Origin: UBA1724 sp963611685
GTDB lineage: Bacteria; Verrucomicrobiota; Lentisphaeria; Oligosphaerales; Oligosphaeraceae
Direction: 5' to 3'
Assembly (NCBI GenBank): GCA_963611685.1
Contig: CAVDSU010000001.1
Span: 31,235-95,234, forward strand
DNA length: 64,000 nucleotides
The notes beneath the pieces are model-generated. The model ran no database searches and was not told the origin of the DNA. It saw only the letters and a list, made by a program, of their open reading frames with translations. The position numbers and the translations under genes are program-made. Shown here one piece after another: positions 41,251 to 49,608 of the stretch (position 1 is the first letter of the stretch; every line of letters begins with the position of its first letter).

Positions 41251-42504
41251 CTAGCCCTCAAAGCGGGAGAAGAGCACCGCCGCATTGTGGCCGCCGAAGC
41301 CCATGTTGAGCTTCAACGCGTGCCGCAGCTCCGGCAATTCCCGGGATTCATTGGCCATGTAGTCCAGATCGCAGGCGGGATCGGGATGATGGAGATTGAT
41401 GGTGCCCGGCGCCTTGCGGGTCTGGATGGCCTTCACGCAGACCATGGATTCAAAGCCGCCGGCGGCGCCCAGCAGGTGCCCCGTCATGGACTTTGTGCTG
41501 GAAATGGGGGTCTTGTAGGCGTGCTCGCCCAGCGCCAGCTTCAGCGCCTTGGTCTCCACGGCGTCGTTCATGGCGGTGCTGGTGCCGTGGGCATTCACAT
41601 AGCCCACTTCCTCGGGAGAGACCCCCGCATGCTGCAGGGCGATGCCAATGGCGCGGGCGGCGCCACTGCCATCCGCGGAGGGCGCGGTCACGTGATACGC
41701 ATCGCCGGTGGCGCCATATCCCGTGACCTCCGCCAAAATCCGTGCGCCGCGGGCGCGGGCGTGCTCCAGCTCCTCCAGCATCAGCACGCCGGCGCCAGAG
41801 CCCGGCACAAAGCCATCGCGCTCGGCATCGAAGGGCCGACTGGCGCCCTGGGGATCGGCGTTGTTGGCGGAAAGCGCCTTCATGGAACCGAAGGCGGCGA
41901 TTCCCAGAGTCATGATGCCATTCTCCGTGCCGCCACACATGACGGCGTCGGCATCGCCGCGGCGAATCATCCAGGAGGCCTCGCCGATGGCGTGCAGGCC
42001 GCTGGCGCACGCGGAGACAATCCCGAAGTTGGGTCCCTGGAGATGATGGCGGATCGCCACCACGCCAGACGCCATGTCGCCGATCATCATGGGGACGGTC
42101 ATGGGGGAGACATGCCGGGGACCCTCTTTGGCCAGCACGGCATCCTGGGCAGTGATGGTCTGCAGCCCGCCAATGCCGGAGGAGATCATGACGCCAATGC
42201 GCTCGGGATCGATATTCTCGCCCGCCTTCAGGCCGCTGTCCTCCATGACCTGGTCACTGGCCGCCACCGCATACCAGCAGAAGGGATCCATGCGGCGCTG
42301 CTCCTTCACGGAAAGGAATTTCTCCAGGTCCAGCCCGCGCACCTGCCCGCCAATCCGGCAACGATACTCCTCGCCGTAGCCCTCCAACAACGAAATGCCG
42401 CTGACGCCAGACAGCAGGTTCGACCAGACCTCCTCCACGGAAGACCCTAGGGGCGAGACTACACCCAGACCCGTTACTACGACACGACGGCCGAATCGCT
42501 CCAT
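41251..42504 (-). CDS. fabF: 3-oxoacyl-ACP synthase II (KAS II)
   Basis: 417 residues, condensing enzyme of fatty-acid elongation. Starts MERFGRRVVVTGLGVVSPLG. Active-site cysteine is in IVSACASGLHAIGEA, the histidines in VNAHGTSTAMNDAVE and SMTGHLLGAAGG, and the lysine in the SSTKSM segment. The ATG at 42504 has an AGGAG box 8 nt upstream. Separated from acpP by 188 bp containing a terminator, so its expression may be attenuated relative to acpP. Confidence 0.96.
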   Translation of the reverse strand: MERFGRRVVVTGLGVVSPLGSSVEEVWSNLLSGVSGISLLEGYGEEYRCRIGGQVRGLDLEKFLSVKEQRRMDPFCWYAVAASDQVMEDSGLKAGENIDPERIGVMISSGIGGLQTITAQDAVLAKEGPRHVSPMTVPMMIGDMASGVVAIRHHLQGPNFGIVSACASGLHAIGEASWMIRRGDADAVMCGGTENGIMTLGIAAFGSMKALSANNADPQGASRPFDAERDGFVPGSGAGVLMLEELEHARARGARILAEVTGYGATGDAYHVTAPSADGSGAARAIGIALQHAGVSPEEVGYVNAHGTSTAMNDAVETKALKLALGEHAYKTPISSTKSMTGHLLGAAGGFESMVCVKAIQTRKAPGTINLHHPDPACDLDYMANESRELPELRHALKLNMGFGGHNAAVLFSRFEG

Positions 42505-42625
42505 CTCAGTTCTCCTACTGCCTCTCTCAAAAAACTCCACACACGACCCCCGCGTACGCCCGCACGCGCGACACAAAAAGACGCCATCCACAAAAAAACG
42601 GCCGGCGCACAAAAGGGGAATCAAT

Positions 42626-42662
42626 CAAAAAAGGGCCACAATCTCAGAAAGACTGCGGCCCT
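42626..42662 (-). terminator. Terminator between acpP and fabF
   Basis: Minus-strand stem AGGGCC (42657-42662) / GGCCCT (42632-42637), loop with partial pairing, then T6. It should allow acpP to be made in excess over fabF. Confidence 0.8.
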
Positions 42663-42692
42663 GTCAAATCAAATGCAGGAAGACTGCAAGAA

Positions 42693-42959
42693 TCAGCCCT
42701 CGGCCTTCTTCTCGGCGATGGCCTTCTCAATGTACTCCGCAGCCTTGCCGACGGTCTGCATGTTCTCCACCACATCATCCGGAATGGTGGGCAGATCGAA
42801 CTCGCCCTCAAACTTCATCACGAGCTCCACAATGTCCAGGGAATCCGCGTTCAGGTCCTCGATGAAACGGGCGGTGGGGACCACCTGGTCCTCACGGACA
42901 CCAAGCTGCTCCACGATGACTTTGCGGACACGCTCCAAAACACTGTTCTCTGCTTCCAT
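42693..42959 (-). CDS. acpP: Acyl carrier protein
   Basis: 88 residues, acidic. The phosphopantetheine serine lies in FIEDLNADSLDIVELVMKFE. Central cofactor of the neighbouring fab and plsX enzymes. The C-terminus is slightly extended (AIAEKKAEG). AGGAG lies 13 nt upstream of the ATG. An upstream direct repeat (43042-43072) may be a control site. Confidence 0.97.
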   Translation of the reverse strand: MEAENSVLERVRKVIVEQLGVREDQVVPTARFIEDLNADSLDIVELVMKFEGEFDLPTIPDDVVENMQTVGKAAEYIEKAIAEKKAEG

Positions 42960-43041
42960 AAGAAACGAAACTCCTAATCGATGGGATGTTGAAAAAAGTG
43001 ACAGAAAAAAAGACGGACTGGGGGAAGAAAACTAGACAATA

Positions 43042-43072
43042 GCGCAAAATTCATGACAAAATGCGCAAATTC
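43042..43072 (-). promoter_or_regulatory. Direct repeat upstream of acpP, two helical turns apart
   Basis: GCGCAAAATTC (43042-43052) and GCGCAAATTC (43063-43072), 21 bp start to start, in an A/T-rich stretch 80-115 bp before the acpP ATG. The spacing suits a protein binding one DNA face. It is not the FapR or FabR/FadR site that I know. Confidence 0.4.
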
Positions 43073-43180
43073 TCCCCTTTTGGTAGAATGTTTTCGTAAA
43101 ATAATGCCTCCCCACCGTTTTTCAAGTCATGCGCCACCCCCTGTCCGGCCAGCGCGAAGGGCGTGGCAGTGGGGGCGTCT

Positions 43181-43939
43181 CTACATTGCCAGTCCGCCGT
43201 CGACGGAGAGGACCTGTCCGGTGATGTATCCGGCGGCCGGCGACGCCAGGAAGAGCACCGCGCTGGCGATCTCGGCGGGCTGTGCGATTCTTCCCAGGGG
43301 GATCTGTGTCTTGAGCTTTTCCTTGGCGGCCTCGGGGAGTGCGTCGGTCATGGCGGTCTGGACGAATCCGGGTGCCACGGCATTGACAGTGATGGAGCGG
43401 CTCGCCAGTTCCCGCGCCACGGCCTTGGTGAGTCCCAGGATGCCGGCTTTTGCGGCGGCGTAGTTCGCCTGTCCGGGATTGCCCATGATTCCGACCACGG
43501 AGGAGATGCTGACTATGCGTCCGTGGCGTTGCTTGAGCATGGGTCTCACGGCAGCGCGGATGCAGTTGTACACGCCCTTGAGGTTGGTGTCCAGCACGGC
43601 ATCCCAGTCCTCCTCGGGGAGTCTCATGACCAGGTTATCGCGAGTGATTCCGGCGTTGTTCACGAGGACATCCAATTGCTGTCCGAAGTCCTGGAGGATT
43701 TGGTCGAAGGTCTTCTGAACCTCGGCGGTATTCTTGATGTCGCAGGCGTATCCGGTCACCATTTCAGAGGAGACCTGGCAGAGGCCGGCCACCTCGCTGG
43801 CTGCCGCCTGGGCGCTCTCCAGGCGAGTGCCCAAAAGCGCCACCCGGGCGCCCTCTTTCACGAAGCTCTCCACAATGGCACGCCCGATGCCTCTGGTTCC
43901 GCCCGTCACCACGGCGGTCTGTCCCGCTAAAATGCCCAT
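43181..43939 (-). CDS. fabG: 3-oxoacyl-ACP reductase
   Basis: 252-residue short-chain dehydrogenase reducing 3-oxoacyl-ACP with NADPH. Cofactor loop VVTGGTRGIGRAIVESF, NNAG in VLVNNAGITRDNLVMRLPEE, catalytic S and Y-x3-K in ISSVVGIMGNPGQANYAAAK, then the PG motif VAPGFVQTAMTDALP. The MRLPEEDWDAVLDTNL block separates true FabG from other SDRs. Placed between fabD (57 bp) and acpP (221 bp). Confidence 0.96.
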   Translation of the reverse strand: MGILAGQTAVVTGGTRGIGRAIVESFVKEGARVALLGTRLESAQAAASEVAGLCQVSSEMVTGYACDIKNTAEVQKTFDQILQDFGQQLDVLVNNAGITRDNLVMRLPEEDWDAVLDTNLKGVYNCIRAAVRPMLKQRHGRIVSISSVVGIMGNPGQANYAAAKAGILGLTKAVARELASRSITVNAVAPGFVQTAMTDALPEAAKEKLKTQIPLGRIAQPAEIASAVLFLASPAAGYITGQVLSVDGGLAM

Positions 43940-43996
43940 AAAAAAACTCCTGTCTCCTTCGTTGCGTTGGGGATGGTTTTCGGTCTGAGAAAATTC

Positions 43997-44893
43997 CTAC
44001 AGTTCCATGGAATGGACGGGGAATCCGCGGCGGATGCGCCGACAGAGTCCCTGGAGCACCTTTCCGGGTCCGGTCTCCTCCATGGCGTCGCTGCAGTCCA
44101 TGAGCTTTCCGGCGCACTGTTCCCAGCGGACGGGCGAGCACACCTGCCGTCCCAGCAGATCCCGGAGGGAGGGGCTTCCCGGGGCATCCGTCCAGTCGCC
44201 GGTCACATTGTGCACCATGGGGATTTCGGGTGCCTGGATGTCGACAGTATCCAAGTATTCCCGGAAGGCCTTCGCCGCATCCTCCATGAGGGGCGAGTGG
44301 AAGGCGCCGGCCACCGACAGCTTCTGCAGCTTCATCGCCTTTCCCACCAAGAGAGAAAGGCACTTCTCCACATTCTCCTGCAGGCCGCTGACAATGCGCT
44401 GCCCCGGGCAATTGTAGTTGGCTACCCACACGCCCGCTTCCCGACAGGCCGCCTCCAATTCCTCCTCGGGACAGCCCACCACCGCGCCCATGGCGCCGGC
44501 CTGGCGCCTGCAGCACTGGTCCATGAGCTCGCCTCGGCGCGCCACCATGCGCAAGCCCGTCTCAAAATCCACCGCGCCCGCCGCGGTCAATGCGGAGAGC
44601 TCTCCCAAGGAGAGACCGCCCGCCGCCACGGGCTTCCAGTCCTCGCCCGCCTTTTCCCGGAAGGCGGCATAGCCCGCCAGGCTGCAGACGAAGATCGCCG
44701 GCTGGCAAGCGGCGCAGGCGGTGAGTTCCTCCATGGTGCCCTCGAAGCACAGATGCGAAATGGACCACCCGAGCACGGCGTCCGCACGACGGAAGAGTTC
44801 CGCCGCCGCGCGGGATTCCTGGCAAAGCGCATGCCCCATTCCGGGATGCTGGGCGCCCTGCCCTGCAAAGATAAATGCGGTCCTGTTTTCCAT
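43997..44893 (-). CDS. fabD: Malonyl-CoA:ACP transacylase
   Basis: 298 residues. Transfers malonyl from CoA to ACP. N-terminus TAFIFAGQGAQHPGMG, catalytic serine in GGLSLGELSAL, the partner histidine in SVAGAFHSPLM, and a GPGKVLQGL block near the end. The ATG at 44893 gives the family start but has no obvious Shine-Dalgarno. Follows plsX directly; fabH, which normally lies between them, is missing. Confidence 0.95.
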   Translation of the reverse strand: MENRTAFIFAGQGAQHPGMGHALCQESRAAAELFRRADAVLGWSISHLCFEGTMEELTACAACQPAIFVCSLAGYAAFREKAGEDWKPVAAGGLSLGELSALTAAGAVDFETGLRMVARRGELMDQCCRRQAGAMGAVVGCPEEELEAACREAGVWVANYNCPGQRIVSGLQENVEKCLSLLVGKAMKLQKLSVAGAFHSPLMEDAAKAFREYLDTVDIQAPEIPMVHNVTGDWTDAPGSPSLRDLLGRQVCSPVRWEQCAGKLMDCSDAMEETGPGKVLQGLCRRIRRGFPVHSMEL

Positions 44894-44943
44894 GGTGCAA
44901 CAGCAAAGATGTTTTGAGAAACGCCGCCCCAATTCGGGGATTC

Positions 44944-44980
44944 AAGAAAGCCGACATCCCGGAAAATGTGGAATGTCGGC
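44944..44980 (-). terminator. Terminator-like hairpin between plsX and fabD
   Basis: Minus-strand stem GCCGACAT / ATGTCGGC with a 15-nt loop and TTTCTT after it. Confidence 0.65.
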
Positions 44981-45064
44981 CTTTGCGAAGGGAAGGAAAG
45001 AACTCCCCCCTTGGAAAAATGAAAATGCGCGGAACCGGGGAGTCCCCTCCCCCGCCCCCGGCAG

Positions 45065-46102
45065 CTACTCGAGGGTGTCCAGCGCGTACTGGTGCACCGC
45101 CTCCACGATGCGGCCGTTCATCTGATTGCAAATCAGTTCAGCCACCGCGCGAATGCCATTGGCCACGCCATGCCCCTGGAAATTCCCGTGTCCAATGACG
45201 CAGCAGCCCTTCACGCCCAACAGCGGCGCGCCGCCCACTTCGCTGGCATCCGTGCGGCGCTTGAGCTCGCCGAAGGCGCCCTTGCAGAGCAGCCCCCCCA
45301 CCTTCCAGAGGGTCTTCTGCATCACGGACTCCTTGATCATGCCCGCCAGGGACTTGGAGAGCTGCTCGCTGGTCTTCAGGACGATATTGCCCACGAAGCC
45401 ATCGCAAACCACCACGTCCACCACGTCGCGGAAGAGGTCGTGGCCCTCCACGTTGCCCACAAAGTGAATGCCGGGCATCTTCTTGAGCAGCGCGTAGGCC
45501 TCCTGGACCTGTCGATTGCCCTTGCCTTCCTCCGTGCCATTGCTCAACAGACCCACCCGCGGCTCGGAAAGCCCCAGGGCCTGCTTCGCATAGAGGTCGC
45601 CCATGACCGCAAAGTGCGCCAGCATCAGCGGCGTGCAGTCCACCGTGGCGCCGGAGTCCATCAGGACCCAGGGATGCTTCTCCCCAGGCAGGACCGTGGC
45701 AATGCCGGGACGCGAGAGCCCCTCCAGCATCCGCCACTTCAGGAAGGAGGCGCCCACCGCGGCGCCCGTATTGCCCGCGCTGAAGACGCCGCCGGCGCGG
45801 CCCGTCTTCACCATGTCCATCGCCACGGCAATGGAGCTGCGGGGCTTCTCCCGCAGCGCGCGGACGGGATGCTCGTCCATGCCCACCACCTGCGGCGCGT
45901 CCTCGAAGGAGAGCCGGGGATCCGACTCGGAGATGCCGCGCTCCTTCAGGCCGCGGATCACCTCGTCGCGGGGTCCCACCAGGAGGTAGGCGTAGTCCTC
46001 GCCAAAGCGCGCCAGCGCCTCCGCGACTCCATCCAGGACGGCTGCGGGCGCAAAGTCGCCTCCCATCATATCCACGGCAACGACGGCCTTCGGTTCGGAC
46101 AT
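45065..46102 (-). CDS. plsX: Phosphate acyltransferase PlsX
   Basis: 345 residues. Makes acyl phosphate from acyl-ACP for phospholipid synthesis. Blocks VAVDMMGGDFAPAAVLDGVA, VFSAGNTGAAVGASFLKWRM, LMDSGATVDC, LSNGTEEGKGN and VVVCDGFVGNIVLKTSEQLS. Follows rpmF in the conserved yceD-rpmF-plsX order, separated from rpmF by a terminator. It would work with PlsY and PlsC encoded elsewhere. Confidence 0.96.
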   Translation of the reverse strand: MSEPKAVVAVDMMGGDFAPAAVLDGVAEALARFGEDYAYLLVGPRDEVIRGLKERGISESDPRLSFEDAPQVVGMDEHPVRALREKPRSSIAVAMDMVKTGRAGGVFSAGNTGAAVGASFLKWRMLEGLSRPGIATVLPGEKHPWVLMDSGATVDCTPLMLAHFAVMGDLYAKQALGLSEPRVGLLSNGTEEGKGNRQVQEAYALLKKMPGIHFVGNVEGHDLFRDVVDVVVCDGFVGNIVLKTSEQLSKSLAGMIKESVMQKTLWKVGGLLCKGAFGELKRRTDASEVGGAPLLGVKGCCVIGHGNFQGHGVANGIRAVAELICNQMNGRIVEAVHQYALDTLE

Positions 46103-46167
46103 ATTTCGTGCAATGATTGAAAAAACTCCGGCGCCGGCGAGGTCCCCCCTCGACGCGCCGCGTGTTT

Positions 46168-46205
46168 AAAAACAAACTGCGAAACCCCTCGAGTGGATTT
46201 CGCAG
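46168..46205 (-). terminator. Terminator between rpmF and plsX
   Basis: Minus-strand stem CTGCGAAA / TTTCGCAG (with further CC/GG pairs) then TTTGTTTTT. Lets rpmF be expressed in excess over plsX. Confidence 0.85.
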
Positions 46206-46248
46206 ATTGAGCGGGAGAGTATGACTCTATCGTCTCCCAGGCGACGCC

Positions 46249-46437
46249 TTATGCTTCCTTGCCCTTGAGCTGGAGCACCTGCTTGCCATCATAGTAACCG
46301 CAAGCGGTGCAGATCCGGTGAGGCAGGCAGGGCGCGCCGCAGTTGGTGCAGGTGTGGGGCTCCAGGCCGCGATAGCGGATCTGGGCCTTACGCTGACGGA
46401 CACGCATCTTGGACTTCTTGCACTGCTGAACAGCCAT
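46249..46437 (-). CDS. rpmF: Ribosomal protein L32 (bL32)
   Basis: 62 residues. AVQQCKKSKMRVRQRKAQIR and a zinc ribbon with CTNCGAPCLPHRICTACGYY (C-x2-C ... C-x2-C). Typical length. Downstream of yceD by about 100 bp. Confidence 0.95.
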   Translation of the reverse strand: MAVQQCKKSKMRVRQRKAQIRYRGLEPHTCTNCGAPCLPHRICTACGYYDGKQVLQLKGKEA

Positions 46438-46537
46438 TGTTCTCTAAGCTCCTGATTTCGTTGATGACTTGTCGCCTCGCCCACGGGAAAAGTCCCCGAC
46501 AGACGGGCGGTTTCCAATTTGACAAAAAAATTGCTCG

Positions 46538-47056
46538 TCACTCCCTGGGGGAGAGACCATCCAGGGCGGACCATGGATTCTCCTCTTCGAAGCCCTCCTC
46601 GCCCTCGTCGGGACAGCCGCAGGGACCCTCGTTCAGATTCGCCCCACAGTGCGGGCACAATCCCAGACAGTCTTCGCGGCAGAGGAATCTCTGCGGAAAA
46701 GCCATTAATATATCCTCTCGAAGCCCGTCTGACAGATCAACCGTGGTTCCGAAGGCATTCTCCACCTCATGGCAGACGTCATCCGTCTCGATCTTCCATG
46801 AATACGCCGCCTCGCAACGGTCGCAGACCGCCTCCATCTGGACGGAGAGCTTCCCCTGCACCAGCAGGTCGTTGCCGCCATTGATGGCCTCCAGGCGGAG
46901 GCGATACTCCACGGGAGAGAGGAAGCGGAAGCGCTCCTCGTCCTCCAGGGAGAGCTCCTCGGCAGGCACGCTGCCCGAGAGCTCCAGTCCCTCCGGCGGT
47001 AGGTCCACCAAATCGAACTGCACGCCGCGCACGGGCTTGTTAGAGAATTCGCTCAT
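46538..47056 (-). CDS. YceD/DUF177 family protein
   Basis: 172 residues. Core LSVQMEAVCDRCEAAYSWKI and the C-terminal zinc-like cluster CREDCLGLCPHCGANLNEGP with CGC after it. DUF177 proteins (YceD in E. coli, also plant homologues) are linked to 23S rRNA processing and ribosome assembly and almost always precede rpmF, as here. The ATG at 47056 begins 15 bp after the dapA stop. Confidence 0.9.
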   Translation of the reverse strand: MSEFSNKPVRGVQFDLVDLPPEGLELSGSVPAEELSLEDEERFRFLSPVEYRLRLEAINGGNDLLVQGKLSVQMEAVCDRCEAAYSWKIETDDVCHEVENAFGTTVDLSDGLREDILMAFPQRFLCREDCLGLCPHCGANLNEGPCGCPDEGEEGFEEENPWSALDGLSPRE

Positions 47057-47071
47057 GGACGCGGGAGGCGG

Positions 47072-47944
47072 CTAGTGGATGAGTCCCAGGGACCGCATGG
47101 TATTCATGAGGGTCTCCCGGTTTGCGGCGCCCATTTCGCAGAGCGGCAGGCGGTATTCCTCGTCCATGAGTCCCATGGCGGCCATGGCGGCCTTCACGGG
47201 AATGGGGTTGGCCTCCAGGAAGAGGTCGTGCGCCAGGGGATAGAAGCGTCGGTGGATCGCCTGCGCCTTTGTGTAGTCGCCGGCAAGCGCCAGGCGGCAC
47301 ATCTCGGAGTAGGCCTCCGGCGCCACATTGGAAAGCACGCTGATCACGCCGGAGGCGCCCACGCACATCATGGGCAGCGCCAGGCTGTCGTCGCCAGAAA
47401 GAATGGTCAAGTCGCAGATGCGGCGGATGGCGTTGACGCGCTCCACGCTGCCGGCGGCCTCCTTGATGGCGGCCACCTGGGGATGCTTTGCCAGGCGCGC
47501 CACCACGTCCAGGGGGATCTCCTTGCCGGTGCGTCCAGGCACATTGTAGAGAATGATCGGCAGCTTGGTGCACTCCGCCACCGTGGTGAAGTGACGATAC
47601 AGTCCCTCGGAGGAGGGCTTGTTGTAGTAGGGAGTCACCTGCAAGGTGGCATCCACCTGCATGTCCGCCACTGCCTTGGTCAAGCGGATGGCCTCCTCCG
47701 TGGAGTTGCCGCCCGTTCCCGCGATGACCTGGCAACGGCCGGCGACCTTCTCCGCCACAAAACGGATGACGTCGATGTGCTCCTCCATGGTCAGGGTGGG
47801 AGATTCGCCCGTGGTGCCCACGGGGACCACGCCGGCCACGCCGCCGGCAATCTGGCGCTCCAACAACGCCTCCATGGCGGGATAATCCACCACTCCGTTG
47901 CGGAAAGGAGTGACAAGCGCGGTGTAGCAACCCTGGAGTTTCAT
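47072..47944 (-). CDS. dapA: 4-hydroxy-tetrahydrodipicolinate synthase
   Basis: 290 residues. Condenses pyruvate with aspartate semialdehyde, first committed step to lysine. QGCYTALVTPFRNGVVDYPA, GTTGESPTLTMEEHIDVI, the tyrosine of TPYYNKPSSEGLYRHF, ILYNVPGRTGKEIP and the Schiff-base lysine in VAAIKEAAGSVERV. It needs the aspartate kinase product encoded at 641-2050. Upstream, TATAGTAAG within the end of queA is a candidate -10. Confidence 0.96.
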   Translation of the reverse strand: MKLQGCYTALVTPFRNGVVDYPAMEALLERQIAGGVAGVVPVGTTGESPTLTMEEHIDVIRFVAEKVAGRCQVIAGTGGNSTEEAIRLTKAVADMQVDATLQVTPYYNKPSSEGLYRHFTTVAECTKLPIILYNVPGRTGKEIPLDVVARLAKHPQVAAIKEAAGSVERVNAIRRICDLTILSGDDSLALPMMCVGASGVISVLSNVAPEAYSEMCRLALAGDYTKAQAIHRRFYPLAHDLFLEANPIPVKAAMAAMGLMDEEYRLPLCEMGAANRETLMNTMRSLGLIH

Positions 47945-48021
47945 GGCAGAGAAGAAAAAGAATGGGGGAATTGGAGGGGGACGATTTTTTTGCCGAAGCG
48001 GCGTGCGGGAAAGCGCGCTTA

Positions 48022-49074
48022 CTATAATTGCCGCCCGGGTGGCAGAAGGAGCATGCAGTCGCCGTAGCTGAAGAAGCGGTAGCGTTCCTGGACGGCCTGG
48101 CGGTATGCCTCCATGACCTGGTCGTGGGGCGCCAGGCAGCACACCAGCATGAGCAGCGTGGACTGCGGGAGATGGAAGTTCGTGAGCAGTCCGTCGGTGA
48201 CCCGGAGCCTCTTTGGGGGATAGAGGAAGATGCTGGTGCGGCCGGTGCCGGGGATCACCCTGCCGAGATTTTCGGGATCGGCGCAGGTCTCCAGGGTGCG
48301 CACGGAGGTGGTGCCCATGCAAAAGACCTTCCCGCCCCGCTCGTGGGTGCCGTTGATGATGTCCGCGGTCTCTTGGGGCAGGAAATACCGCTCTTCGTGC
48401 ATCACGTGCTCCTCGATGGTCTTGCTCTCCACCGGCCGGAAGGTCCCCGCGCCCACATGAAGGGTGACGCGCGCCAGGGAGACGCCCTTTGCCTCCAGCT
48501 CCGCCAAGATCTCCGGCGTCAAGTGCAATCCCGCCGTGGGACACGCCACGCTGCCGGGATTCCGGGCATAGACCGTCTGGTAGTCCTCCTTGTCGGACTC
48601 CTCCGCCTCGCGGGTGATGTAGGGCGGCAACGGCGTCTTGCCGTATTTCTCCAGAATCTCCAGGACGTCGTCACGGTCGAACTCCACCAGGCAGGCGCCA
48701 TCGGGCGCCTTCTCCAGCACCGTGAGGCCACTGCCATCGCCATCCAACACAATGCGGGCGCCTATGCGCAGGCGACGACCCGGCTTCAAGAAAACCTGCC
48801 ACTGACGCCCGCCACGACTCTCCAACATGAAGACCTGCACCTTCCCCATGGTCTCGGGACGATGCCCCCAGAGGCGCGCGGGAATGACGCGGGTGTCGTT
48901 GAGCACTAGGCAATCCCCCGGCTGCAGATACTCCGCAAAATGGTGGAAATCCGTGGAGAGCCTCCGGCCCGTGGCGCGCTCCATCACCAGCATCTTCGCC
49001 GCCGCGCGATCCGCCAAGGGGCGCTGCGCAATGAGCTCGGGAGGCAATTCGAAGTCAAAATCGGATACAAGCAT
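48022..49074 (-). CDS. queA: S-adenosylmethionine:tRNA ribosyltransferase-isomerase
   Basis: 350 residues. Transfers ribose from SAM to preQ1 in tRNA during queuosine synthesis. It begins VSDFDFELPPELIAQRPLAD and has LVLNDTRVIPARLWG, VACPTAGLHLTPEILAEL and LLTNFHLPQSTLLMLV near the end. No tgt or other queuosine genes adjoin; smpB lies just upstream. Confidence 0.96.
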   Translation of the reverse strand: MLVSDFDFELPPELIAQRPLADRAAAKMLVMERATGRRLSTDFHHFAEYLQPGDCLVLNDTRVIPARLWGHRPETMGKVQVFMLESRGGRQWQVFLKPGRRLRIGARIVLDGDGSGLTVLEKAPDGACLVEFDRDDVLEILEKYGKTPLPPYITREAEESDKEDYQTVYARNPGSVACPTAGLHLTPEILAELEAKGVSLARVTLHVGAGTFRPVESKTIEEHVMHEERYFLPQETADIINGTHERGGKVFCMGTTSVRTLETCADPENLGRVIPGTGRTSIFLYPPKRLRVTDGLLTNFHLPQSTLLMLVCCLAPHDQVMEAYRQAVQERYRFFSYGDCMLLLPPGRQL

Positions 49075-49120
49075 TCTCGTTCCCCTTGCCGGACGAAGGC
49101 ATCCGGCGCACGCGCCGACG

Positions 49121-49579
49121 CTAGCCCCGGGCGCCGCCCTTCACGGCGCGCTCGGCCTCCCGGCGGTCCAGCTGCTCCTTCATGGCGTCCCGCTTGTCGT
49201 GGAGATTCTTTCCTCGGCAGACGCCAATGTCCAGCTTGATGTGCCCCCGGTCGTCGAAATAGGCCTCCAGGGGAATAATGGTCAGCCCCTTCGCCTCCGT
49301 GGAACGCTTCAGCTTCCGGATCTCCTTCTTGTGGAGGAGCAGCTGACGCTGCCGCGTGGGCGCGTGGTTGTTGTAGCTCCCCATGGCATACGGCGCAATA
49401 TTGCATCCCAGCAACTGCGCATTTCCGCGCTGGTCGATGGCGATGTAGGACTGCGCCAGGGACATTCCGCCATTGCGGCAGGACTTCACTTCCGTGCCCG
49501 TCAGGGCAATGCCCGCCTGGAGCTTCTCCAGCACCTGGTAGTCGTGATACGCCCGCTTGTTTTGGCAGATGTTCTTCAT
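49121..49579 (-). CDS. smpB: SsrA-binding protein SmpB
   Basis: 152 residues. Binds tmRNA and places it in stalled ribosomes. NKRAYHDYQVLEKLQAGIAL, TGTEVKSCRNGGMSLAQSYI, APYAMGSYNNHAPTRQRQLL and the helical tail KNLHDKRDAMKEQL that enters the mRNA channel. The tail ends with a basic RAVKGGARG. The tmRNA gene itself is not in the window. Starts 29 bp after the typA stop. Confidence 0.96.
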   Translation of the reverse strand: MKNICQNKRAYHDYQVLEKLQAGIALTGTEVKSCRNGGMSLAQSYIAIDQRGNAQLLGCNIAPYAMGSYNNHAPTRQRQLLLHKKEIRKLKRSTEAKGLTIIPLEAYFDDRGHIKLDIGVCRGKNLHDKRDAMKEQLDRREAERAVKGGARG

Positions 49580-49608
49580 GGGGAGATGAGAGGGACCAGA
49601 CGTGGCCG

